Assembly: GCA_022648545.1 (NCBI GenBank)
Contig: JALCMP010000008.1
Span: 1-64,000, forward strand
Length of the DNA: 64,000 bases
Direction: 5' to 3'
Source: Bacteroidales bacterium
GTDB lineage: Bacteria; Bacteroidota; Bacteroidia; Bacteroidales; UBA932
A program made the translations under genes and the position numbers. Below, piece after piece: positions 53,572 through 61,237 of the stretch. The number at the start of each line of letters is the position of its first letter. The stretch's first letter is position 1. The notes under the pieces were generated by a model, which was not told where the DNA came from, ran no database searches, and saw only the letters and a program-made list of their open reading frames with translations.

Positions 53572-54136
53572 ATGCGATTAGAGATAGAACCTAAACTAAA
53601 AATTTCATCGGTATAGTTTTTCTCTAAAAGAGTATGGATATTATTTGTCACCCGTATTACTAAAATACGGGCAACACTATCGGTTATTATATGGCCGGGA
53701 GAGGGAGATGATTTATATGGTTGACAGACCTCGTAAGGAAAGATCCTTACCTGAAGTATTAAGTGAAGAAGAAGTTGCTTCTATTATAAATGTTACAATA
53801 AATTTAAAGCATAAGGCTATTCTTATGACAATTTATTCAGGCGGATTGAGGATAAGTGAGGCCGTTAATCTGAAAATTAAAGATATAGATAGCAAACGTA
53901 TGCAGATAAGGATAGAGCAGGGAAAAGGCAGGAAGGACAGGTATAAAAAACATGTTACCGTACATACCTTACGACATAGTTTTGCTACGCATTTGTTAGA
54001 AGCCGGTACTGATTTGCGTTATATTCAGAATTTGCTTGGACATGAAAGTATTAAGACAACGGAAATATATACACATGTGACGACAAAAGGTTTCGATCAA
54101 ATAAAAAATCCTTTAGATAGGTTGAAGATATATTGA
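53572..54136 (+). pseudogene. Degenerate integron-type tyrosine recombinase
   Basis: The C-terminal frame (from 53645) has all catalytic positions of a tyrosine recombinase: Arg in [10 protein letters not shown], Lys in [10 protein letters not shown], HxxR in [17 protein letters not shown], His in [10 protein letters not shown] and Tyr in EIYTHV. It ends [10 protein letters not shown], like the SPLD end of IntI. About 50 residues are missing in frame between KDRY and KKHVTVHTL. The N-terminal core-binding domain is absent; only an out-of-frame start ([14 protein letters not shown], 53572-53616, then a stop) and the segment [11 protein letters not shown] remain. The gene is therefore dead or severely altered. 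It points the same way as the cassettes, the reverse of most proteobacterial integrons. Confidence 0.7.
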
Positions 54137-54171
54137 TAAAATTTTAAAAGAATATAAAAGATACCTCAAAT

Positions 54172-54328
54172 ATGAATTTATGTATACGACATAGCATAAG
54201 AACCGTGTATTTTTATAGAACGTTAATTATTAGAGGTTTATAATAATACGCACCTACGGCTAAGGCGGATATATACGACATTTTATGTCGCATATCCAAC
54301 AAGGGTGTCGTATACACAAATGTTAGGG
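54172..54328 (+). other. attI or decayed attC site between integrase and first cassette
   Basis: TGTATACGACA (54181-54191) is matched by its exact reverse complement TGTCGTATACA (54306-54316), six bases before the first G/TT junction (54322/54323). Inside lies a second hairpin (GGATAT ... ATATCC with GACAT/ATGTC, 54266-54298). No AAC core is seen at the left end, so this is either the primary attachment site or an attC that lost its left core. Confidence 0.55.
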
Positions 54329-54350
54329 CTCATAATAAACTGACAACGAC

Positions 54351-55940
54351 ATGAATGAAAATCACATAAAGCAATTATTAAGTGGAGCATCTTCATATTC
54401 AGTTCACTTTTGTCTGTTAAGTCTTTCAAAGCTTGGACTTCTAAAAATCATCTTAAAGGATGCCTTTACAATAAAGGAATTAGCAAGTAAAACCCAAGTT
54501 GATGAAGAGGGGCTAAAAGGAGTAATAAATGCTTTAATAAGTTATAATATTCTCCTTGAAAACAATGGGAAGATAATTTATCCCAAATACATAACAGAAG
54601 ATATCATAGACGGCTTTGAAAATTGGTTAAGAATAAGCTCTGAATTTATTGATTTATGGGAGAATCTAGACAGTAAGCTAAAATTAAGCGCAAAGAAAAA
54701 CACCAATATTGAATTCTGGAATTCTGTTTTCTCAACTGAAGAAGGAATTATTACTTATTCAAAAGCTTTTGAATGGATAGCAAAGCTTACAGGGCAAAAA
54801 GTTAATGAAGTAATAAAATTTGAAAACACGAGTAGCATTATTGACTTAGGAACTGGTAGTGGATTGCTTCTTTTAGAATGTTTAAAAGCTAACCCAAGTT
54901 TAAAGGGTGTCGGAGTTGATTTTAATTTATTGAATAATTTGTTTGATGACAATACAAGAAAGTATAATCTCCAAGAAAGGGTTGAATTTATTGGACAAAA
55001 TATTTATGAACTTGACATTAAATCAAAATTTGACCTTGTAATTATAAGTTGGGTACTTCATGATTTGAATGATGAAAATTCAACACTTCTATTAAGTTGT
55101 GCACAAAATCTATTATCACCAAATGGTCGGATTATAGTCATAGACTCAATAAAAAATAGTAACTGCACGTATATTGAACTGTCCTCTGTAGAAATGTATC
55201 TGAGTTTAGGAGAAGGAAAAGAAAGAACAATAGATGAGTTTAAATCATTATTTGAATCAAACAAATTAATGGTTGAGAACATTTTCGACAATATTGATTA
55301 TAGAAAAATAATCGTATTAAAATCAAAAGAAAATATTCAAAATTATGAGTTCAATCAAGAGGAAGATGTCGCAAATAAATTACATCTAATTCCTGCCTCT
55401 ATTGCAACAATATTTGGGAACAAAAATGGTTCAAATGATATAGATATCGCCATAATACTAAAGCATAAAAATACTTTCAAAGATTGTATTAGTTCAGTAA
55501 TTAAAACTATTGAGATAATTGATAGTTGGAACCTATACGGATTAATATTCCCAACAATAGAACTAAAAAGTTTTATGATAGACGAAGGGATTTATTTATC
55601 AAAACACATTCTTCTTTATGCATCGCCTTGGTTATTTGAAAGTCAAGAATCGCCTGAAATAAAAAACAAAATAAAAGAAACAGCAAAAATAATCAATCAA
55701 TATGAGGTCAAAGAAGCAGATGACCTTTTAAATTATTTTGACTTGATACAAAAAGTGACAAATTCACTTATACTCTTACTTAATAGAGACAGCAGGAATA
55801 TATTACTAGCAGAAAAACATGCTTTCCTGACAGCATGCTACGTAAAAAAATGGGCACCAATAAAACTTCCATCACTAGCTCCTTTCTCCAATAAAATGAC
55901 TCTAAGCCAAACTATCCAATTCTATTCTGAAATATTATGA
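54351..55940 (+). CDS. Cassette 1, gene 1: class I SAM methyltransferase fused to a nucleotidyltransferase-like domain
   Basis: The 529-residue protein begins with a winged-helix dimerisation region (CLLSLSKLGLLKIILKDAFTIKELASKTQVDEEGLKGVINALISYNIL), as in small-molecule O-methyltransferases. The SAM fold follows: motif I IIDLGTGSGLLLLE at about residue 163, VGVDFN, and a motif IV-like DLVIISWVLHDLND. After about residue 330 an added domain has IFGNKNGSNDIDIAIILKH, which fits the GS-x(n)-D-x-D motif of polymerase-beta-type nucleotidyltransferases, and then a helical tail. The fusion is unusual. It starts 28 bases into the cassette and overlaps the next gene by four bases. Its substrate is unknown. 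Confidence 0.6.
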   Translation: MNENHIKQLLSGASSYSVHFCLLSLSKLGLLKIILKDAFTIKELASKTQVDEEGLKGVINALISYNILLENNGKIIYPKYITEDIIDGFENWLRISSEFIDLWENLDSKLKLSAKKNTNIEFWNSVFSTEEGIITYSKAFEWIAKLTGQKVNEVIKFENTSSIIDLGTGSGLLLLECLKANPSLKGVGVDFNLLNNLFDDNTRKYNLQERVEFIGQNIYELDIKSKFDLVIISWVLHDLNDENSTLLLSCAQNLLSPNGRIIVIDSIKNSNCTYIELSSVEMYLSLGEGKERTIDEFKSLFESNKLMVENIFDNIDYRKIIVLKSKENIQNYEFNQEEDVANKLHLIPASIATIFGNKNGSNDIDIAIILKHKNTFKDCISSVIKTIEIIDSWNLYGLIFPTIELKSFMIDEGIYLSKHILLYASPWLFESQESPEIKNKIKETAKIINQYEVKEADDLLNYFDLIQKVTNSLILLLNRDSRNILLAEKHAFLTACYVKKWAPIKLPSLAPFSNKMTLSQTIQFYSEIL

Positions 55941-56794
55941 AAAAAACGATTCCGATAATTGCACAATCTGTTGCAGCAGGTGTATTCCTAGTTTCACATT
56001 TTTTTCTATCTAAAGACAATCGATTTGCTGAAATCAGCAATCAATATAATTTATATTTAACAATATTACTATTGATTATTGCTGCAAACATTTTGTATTT
56101 CAAAGTAATTGACAATAATGAAATTTTAAAACTTCTCAAAAAGAGTACTAACCATATTTACAAATTTCAGGACGGTCAAATATTATTGAAAGAACTGTAT
56201 AAAACTCTTGAAAGAAATAAAAACCAAATAGTCGCAGTATATTCAACTGCAATTCAATCGAAAATAGATGTATTAAATGAATATAATTCTTACAGCCAAG
56301 ACATATTCAAGATTTTTAAAAAATTGGAAAAAAAACCGAAGCTTCGTTTTTTTTATCAAATTCCGAGTGAAATACATATAAAAACTGACACAAATGCCCA
56401 AAACTATTTCTATGATATTAGTTTTGGTTCACTCTATAAAAAACTTGCAAATTACTATAATAGTAACAACGACGATATTGAATTCATTTTTAATAACTCC
56501 AAACTAAATTTTCCATTTATCAATTTTACCCTAGTTGAGTATAGTGAAAAAAACAAATTTGAGGTCTTTTATGGCTGGTACGCAACACAAGCTCCCATTT
56601 TATTAGATATGGATTTTCCCGAAACGTTCATTAATACATCTCAATATGATGTTTGCGACACATATTTGAGTATATGGAAGATACTTGTTTCTATCTCAGA
56701 AAATAATGACAATAAATTGGTGAAATTCAAGAAGCTTAAAAACAAAGAATATTACATTGAGAAATTCAAAGAATTAGGAAATGAAACAAGATGA
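55937..56794 (+). CDS. Cassette 1, gene 2: membrane-anchored protein of unknown function
   Basis: A 285-residue protein with two hydrophobic helices at the N-terminus (IIAQSVAAGVFLVSHFFLS and LYLTILLLIIAANILYF). A cytoplasmic-looking domain follows. The segment QIVAVYSTAIQSKIDVLNEYNSYSQDIFKIFKKL ... LRFFYQIPSE is reminiscent of phospholipase-D-like or signalling ATP-binding folds, but no catalytic motif is visible. It overlaps the genes on both sides by four and fourteen bases and must act with the two methyltransferase-like proteins. I do not recognise the family. Confidence 0.5.
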   Translation: MKKTIPIIAQSVAAGVFLVSHFFLSKDNRFAEISNQYNLYLTILLLIIAANILYFKVIDNNEILKLLKKSTNHIYKFQDGQILLKELYKTLERNKNQIVAVYSTAIQSKIDVLNEYNSYSQDIFKIFKKLEKKPKLRFFYQIPSEIHIKTDTNAQNYFYDISFGSLYKKLANYYNSNNDDIEFIFNNSKLNFPFINFTLVEYSEKNKFEVFYGWYATQAPILLDMDFPETFINTSQYDVCDTYLSIWKILVSISENNDNKLVKFKKLKNKEYYIEKFKELGNETR

Positions 56795-57503
56795 AATATT
56801 AGGAATAGAGTACAATAGAACTTTTGGTGCAATTTTAAATTACCAAAAATTAGCTTCTTTTCTGCTTAAAAAGAAAATTCTCGAAGATAATGATAGACTA
56901 ATTGATTTAGCTTGTGGAACTGGTAGCTTAATTCATGAAATTAGAAATATTCACAAATCTATTTCTCTTGTCGGGATTGATATTGATATTGAACAGCTAA
57001 AGATTGCCAGAAAATACAATTCTGATGCATTATTCATTTCAGAGGACTTATTTACTTTTTCGATTGGAGATTACATAGATTCCCAAAACTGGATTGCACA
57101 TTTGGGTTTCTCATTTATTAATCGGTTAACCTATGATGAAATAGTAAAGTTGGTTCATAACTTGACAAAAAATAAACAAATAACTTGTGTCCTTACCGAG
57201 ATTTGGAATTACGAATACCAATTAAATCATTTTCAATATGATAAATGGTATAGAACGAAACTTCCAGAAGGTTTTTTAATGACAAAAAGCGATAAAAAAG
57301 ACAGAAGTGACAATGTTATAGATATCGATTTTGAATTCCATATAAATGATAAAGTACAAAAATCATCATACACTATGTTTAGATATCAAACAGATGTAAT
57401 AGAATCAATATTTAAAAAAGCTGGATGGAACTTTTTTGAAGTAGAAAGTTCATCTTATCGTGAATCTGGAGAAAGTCATAATTTTATTAGTATTAAACGT
57501 TAA
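56781..57503 (+). CDS. Cassette 1, gene 3: class I SAM-dependent methyltransferase
   Basis: A 240-residue methyltransferase. Motif I is LIDLACGTGSLIHEI (about residue 43), the acidic residue after strand 2 lies in LVGIDIDIEQLKIARKY, and the post-motif ALFISEDLFTF is consistent with SAM binding. The substrate is unknown; the size fits modification of a small molecule or protein. It overlaps gene 2 by 14 bases. The gene ends 11 bases before the attC palindrome, so the whole three-gene operon moves as one cassette. Confidence 0.7.
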   Translation: MKQDEILGIEYNRTFGAILNYQKLASFLLKKKILEDNDRLIDLACGTGSLIHEIRNIHKSISLVGIDIDIEQLKIARKYNSDALFISEDLFTFSIGDYIDSQNWIAHLGFSFINRLTYDEIVKLVHNLTKNKQITCVLTEIWNYEYQLNHFQYDKWYRTKLPEGFLMTKSDKKDRSDNVIDIDFEFHINDKVQKSSYTMFRYQTDVIESIFKKAGWNFFEVESSSYRESGESHNFISIKR

Positions 57504-57513
57504 ATCAAATTAC

Positions 57514-57647
57514 GAGCCCTAACAATCTGTATATGTCATAGCCGGTTTTGTGGGTAATTGTAAGTTCATTGCCCGCATCTACTTCATCTCGGTTTGACAG
57601 GAAAATAGCCCGCAGTCGGCTACGCCACATACAGTTAACCGTTACCT
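57514..57647 (+). other. attC-like site of cassette 1
   Basis: The left core GAGCCCTAAC (57514-57523) is the reverse complement of the cassette start GTTAGGGCTC at 54322-54331. Arms CTGTATATGTCATAGCCG and CGGCTACGCCACATACAG pair imperfectly. The right core G/TTACC has its junction at 57641/57642. Extra bases on one arm are expected of attC sites that recombine as folded single strands. Confidence 0.85.
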
Positions 57648-57687
57648 GCAAGCATAAAAGACGACCTACAAACAATACTTAACATTA

Positions 57688-58677
57688 ATGAAACGAAATT
57701 TAATAAATGAAATTACGGAAATAAAATCTCGGTCAGAGTTTAACTCAAGACTCGACTATAGCTTCCGGCTCAACGATATTGAAAATGCTTTTAAGGAGAG
57801 TCTAAATTATAACGGAGATTTTGATAAAGAACTTGTAAAATATATTCCGATTGCGACAGTAGCCTGTTTTGAAACATTTTTTCGTTCTGTTTACAAAGAA
57901 CTAATTGACTTTGGAAAGCCATTTAGTGATAACGCTATCAAATTTAATCAATCCAAAAACGTAAAATTTGATTTTGAAATTATTAATGCAATTCAAACAA
58001 AAACCGTGACTGTTGGTGAATTCATATCTCACATTCTTCCATGTAATAATTTTGAAGATATAAATACGAACCTTTCAACTATTGCTAACATTGACTTTAT
58101 TGACCAAATCAAAAAATTTAAACGAGTAAGTGTCTTTGACCATGTAAATGCTAACTCCAAGCAATTTATAGAGAATAGTGACCAAATAATCTCTGACATA
58201 AAAAGAATCTTTGAACTAAGACATATTTTTTGCCATGAATTTGCAACAAATATAAGTATTGACAAGAGTGAAATCTTAAGATGTTTCAATAATTCTAAGG
58301 TTTTCATTAATCAAACAAATGATTTTATTTGGGATTTAATTTATCCCAATGCCCCAGAAACACAAACTGAAATGAATATTCAAGCTTCGAATGAGTTTGA
58401 GAGATTTGAAAATGACTTGTCAGATTTAATTTCATCAATCAAAGAAGCAAAAAAAGAAAATTCAGACTTCGATCTAAATGTTGAATTGTTTGACAAGACT
58501 ATGGAGCAATGGAAGATATATAGAAAATACAAAGCGGAGTTAGATGCTTCTGTCGTAGAGGGTGGAACAATGTACCCATTACTTTATGCAAGTAGCATGA
58601 CAACTACGACAAAAGAGAAGATAGAAAGCTTAAAAAGTGAATTTGAAATTGACTTAAGAAAAAATGCCAGCAGGTAA
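57688..58677 (+). CDS. Cassette 2: HEPN-like protein with LprI-type C-terminal domain
   Basis: The N-terminal about 215 of 329 residues are all-helical and contain RIFELRHIFCHEFATNIS, which fits the R-x4-6-H active motif of HEPN ribonucleases (Arg-His-Ile-Phe-Cys-His). The C-terminal about 85 residues (FDKTMEQWKIYRKYKAELDASVVEGGTMYPLLYASSMTTTTKEKIESL) resemble the LprI/DUF1311 domain normally found in exported lysozyme inhibitors. No signal peptide is visible, so the domain is probably used inside the cell. RNA cleavage in defence or a toxin role is an inference. The stop codon lies inside the attC left core. Confidence 0.6.
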   Translation: MKRNLINEITEIKSRSEFNSRLDYSFRLNDIENAFKESLNYNGDFDKELVKYIPIATVACFETFFRSVYKELIDFGKPFSDNAIKFNQSKNVKFDFEIINAIQTKTVTVGEFISHILPCNNFEDINTNLSTIANIDFIDQIKKFKRVSVFDHVNANSKQFIENSDQIISDIKRIFELRHIFCHEFATNISIDKSEILRCFNNSKVFINQTNDFIWDLIYPNAPETQTEMNIQASNEFERFENDLSDLISSIKEAKKENSDFDLNVELFDKTMEQWKIYRKYKAELDASVVEGGTMYPLLYASSMTTTTKEKIESLKSEFEIDLRKNASR

Positions 58678-58799
58678 CATCATGTATAAAAAATTTCCGG
58701 TTCATCGGTTATTTAAAGGGTTTCACCCGCATCAAGTTCATTGTATCTTGATAGGAAATCGCTCCGCAATCGGCACTTTTCATACATGTACCGTTAACG
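58670..58799 (+). other. attC-like site of cassette 2
   Basis: The left core GCAGGTAAC (58670-58678) is the reverse complement of the cassette start GTTACCTGC (57641-57649). CATGTAT/ATACATG and TCCGG/CGGC form the arm pairing. The right core GTTAACGC has its junction at 58793/58794. The TAA stop of the cassette gene (58675-58677) is part of the left core. Confidence 0.85.
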
Positions 58800-58861
58800 C
58801 ATATTTAAAATCAGCTCCTAAGTGCCTGAATTAATACCAAATACAGATTTAATAATTTACA

Positions 58862-59380
58862 ATGGGATTTTTGTCTAACATATTAATGGCATTTTTAGGT
58901 TTTATTCATCCTATTGTTGCATTAGTAGGATCTACGATAAAATATGTTACATCACAAGCAAAAAATGCAGGAACAATTTTCATCGTAGATATTGTTGCTA
59001 ATATGCTTCCTGGAGGATTTGCAAAAGATTTAGCTGCGGGTTTTGTTTCAGATGCAATTGAAGCATTGTCAATTGACTCTGCCGTAAACCAAGTTGTTCC
59101 TCAGAATCAGATTAGTTTACAATGTGAACGTTGTGGTACATATTCCCAATTCTATGTAAAAAAAGATGGTCTTATTACTTGCAAAAAATGTTTCCAAAAT
59201 AATGTAGAGAGCAACTTTGAACGAAAAGGTAGAATATATTTATTAAAGGACAACATAACACTAATTAAGAATGAATTAGTAACTTACAACAAGCAACAAC
59301 TATCAAATAATTACAAAAACTTTAATAACTCTTATGAACGACCTTCATTATCTAATAAATTCAAAAACTTTAAAAAATAA
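58862..59380 (+). CDS. Cassette 3, gene 1: zinc-ribbon protein with hydrophobic N-terminus
   Basis: A 172-residue protein. The N-terminal about 80 residues are hydrophobic and glycine/alanine rich (ILMAFLGFIHPIVALVGSTI, then IVDIVANMLPGGFAKDLAAGFVSDAIEAL), suggesting membrane contact or an amphipathic helix bundle. Then LQCERCGTYSQFYVKKDGLITCKKC forms a CxxC-CxxC zinc ribbon. The tail is rich in Asn, Lys and Tyr. Family unknown. The small zinc-ribbon gene that follows is six bases away and probably works with it. Confidence 0.5.
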   Translation: MGFLSNILMAFLGFIHPIVALVGSTIKYVTSQAKNAGTIFIVDIVANMLPGGFAKDLAAGFVSDAIEALSIDSAVNQVVPQNQISLQCERCGTYSQFYVKKDGLITCKKCFQNNVESNFERKGRIYLLKDNITLIKNELVTYNKQQLSNNYKNFNNSYERPSLSNKFKNFKK

Positions 59381-59385
59381 AAATT

Positions 59386-59544
59386 ATGGCAGACACAATA
59401 ATTATTAGGTGCACTCATTGTGGTGAAAAAATCGGAGAAATATCCTACATCCCTGGAGAACAATTCCTAGGATGTCCAAACTGTAAGAAAAGAACTCATG
59501 TAATCATCGATAGTGATGGAAAATTATTCACTTATAGAGCCTGA
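59386..59544 (+). CDS. Cassette 3, gene 2: 52-residue zinc-ribbon protein
   Basis: MADTIIIRCTHCGEKIGEIS opens a 52-residue frame with a second CxxC pair in GCPNCKKRTHV. This CxxC ... CxxC pattern is a minimal zinc ribbon like that of Com/small regulatory proteins. It begins six bases after the previous gene and ends 61 bases before the attC. The function is unknown; a regulator or adaptor of gene 1 is possible. Confidence 0.6.
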   Translation: MADTIIIRCTHCGEKIGEISYIPGEQFLGCPNCKKRTHVIIDSDGKLFTYRA

Positions 59545-59605
59545 GGACAACAAAATTTTAATTCATTTTTTTTACTCATGTCAATTCGGTTGCTAAAAAA
59601 AACAT

Positions 59606-59739
59606 GCGTTAACATTTTATATATTGCATAGCGGTTTCTGTGGTGTGCGTAGCCCGGATTCCCGCCTGATTGTCTTAGTCCGTGCCGGACAGACAATCAC
59701 CCGCAATCCGCTACGACAACATATAATTTACCGTTATGG
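59606..59739 (+). other. attC-like site of cassette 3
   Basis: The left core GCGTTAAC (59606-59613) is the reverse complement of the cassette start GTTAACGC (58793-58800). The arms TTATATATTGCATAGCGG and CCGCTACGACAACATATAA pair with bulges. The right core GTTATGGGGC has its junction at 59733/59734. Confidence 0.85.
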
Positions 59740-59771
59740 GGCATTGAAAACCTCCGCTGCAAGTTATAACT

Positions 59772-61007
59772 ATGAGTTTAACAAAAATCAAAATCTATTT
59801 GGATAAATCTGAGAATCTTGGAATTGGTGCTTTATTCATTGGACTCTTAATTTGTATGATGTATATTCTAAGAATTATCAATCCATCAAATATCCCCTTT
59901 GTTCTAAACCTTGCAGTATTTAATTTTTGTTTTTCACTTATATTTCTATCCCTAGTTTTACATAAACACAGTAGAAAAAATGAAATATTCAGAGCCTATA
60001 TTGCCTCAATCAATCAAATATTTGAGACAAAAACTGAGACAAAATCATCACATGACTATTCTCTATTAAAAGGAACTATTCAATATTTAATTTATTTTTT
60101 AGCAGGTACAATTCCTGCAATTGCATGCCTGTGGATAGTTCATTTTTTTAATAGTGTGGGAGCTTGGTGTATTTTTTCAATTTATTTTTTATTTATAAAC
60201 TTCTATTTGAGAAAGAATTGGAAACAATTTATAATAATTTATTTAATCTTTTTTGGCCCAATTATTCCGACCCTTTTAAGCAAAGATTTCTATATTGCAG
60301 GATTGGGAATGGGGTTCATATCTGGAGTAATACTAATTAGTAGCTTATCAAAGAAAAAGAACATAAAATATCAACCAACACCTTTATCAATATCCAATTT
60401 TTTCTTGGAATTTAAAAAATCAACTATAACGATCTTTCAAAGTATCTACTTAAATAGTACAATTAATACATTTCAGGGGTTATTAGTTGGCATAAGTATA
60501 TTTGTAATCTTTTTAGTTCCGAGTGTAAATTATATAGTTCCGAGGGATTTTCAAAAAATCATAAAGCCACTGATTGACTCGTTGCCAAAAATACAGGAGA
60601 ATCTTCCTTATATTTTATTTTTTTTCTATTGCGCTTTTTCCTTTTATCAAGTACTAGAAGACATTCTAAAGAAACTTTCATTCAGAGAGGAAAATAGTAT
60701 TTGGAAAAGATTGCTAAATTGGGGAATATTCTTTCTCACTTTTATATTCTTGAGCCCAATAATTCTTATGCCATCTATATTATTTACAATATCATTTTTA
60801 TTTATAGGAGATGTGCTTTTAGGGAATAATTTTATCCTAATATTAGGATTCTTTATATTTCCATTATTTGGAGCATATTTAAATACAAGTATATACCTTT
60901 TGATTCTTCTTATTCTTCCTTATCCTATTATAAAAAGAATTGAACGTAATGAAATCGAAATAAGACAGACACAAACAAAAAATAAAATGATAAACAACGC
61001 CCCATAA
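59772..61007 (+). CDS. Cassette 4: polytopic membrane protein
   Basis: A 411-residue protein with about ten hydrophobic helices (for example IGALFIGLLICMMYILRI, YLIYFLAGTIPAIACLWIVHFF and ILFTISFLFIGDVLLGNNFILILGFFIFPLFG). No transporter signature is recognisable. Lysine-rich loops suggest several cytoplasmic segments. The start is 38 bases inside the cassette and the TAA stop lies within the attC left core, so the gene fills almost the whole cassette. Function unknown. Confidence 0.6.
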   Translation: MSLTKIKIYLDKSENLGIGALFIGLLICMMYILRIINPSNIPFVLNLAVFNFCFSLIFLSLVLHKHSRKNEIFRAYIASINQIFETKTETKSSHDYSLLKGTIQYLIYFLAGTIPAIACLWIVHFFNSVGAWCIFSIYFLFINFYLRKNWKQFIIIYLIFFGPIIPTLLSKDFYIAGLGMGFISGVILISSLSKKKNIKYQPTPLSISNFFLEFKKSTITIFQSIYLNSTINTFQGLLVGISIFVIFLVPSVNYIVPRDFQKIIKPLIDSLPKIQENLPYILFFFYCAFSFYQVLEDILKKLSFREENSIWKRLLNWGIFFLTFIFLSPIILMPSILFTISFLFIGDVLLGNNFILILGFFIFPLFGAYLNTSIYLLILLILPYPIIKRIERNEIEIRQTQTKNKMINNAP

Positions 61008-61134
61008 CATTTTGTATATTCCATAGGGGTTTCAGCGGTTTTCGGGCGTCTCAGCTTTCATCAAATTAAGGTGTAACGGTCGACAGTGATGCTCTCCGAA
61101 AATCCCCTACGTAACATACAATTTACCGTTATGC
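60999..61134 (+). other. attC-like site of cassette 4
   Basis: The left core GCCCCATAAC (60999-61008) is the reverse complement of the cassette start GTTATGGGGC (59733-59742). TTTGTATATTCCATAGGGG pairs with CCCCTACGTAACATACAA. The right core GTTATGCAAC has its junction at 61128/61129. Confidence 0.88.
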
Positions 61135-61237
61135 AACACCCGGAAAAAGGTGACACGAAAATTCAGCTAAATAATTAAAAGAAAACAAGCAACAGAAACA
61201 CTTATAGCTGTAATAACAATAAAATTTTTACAAGTAA

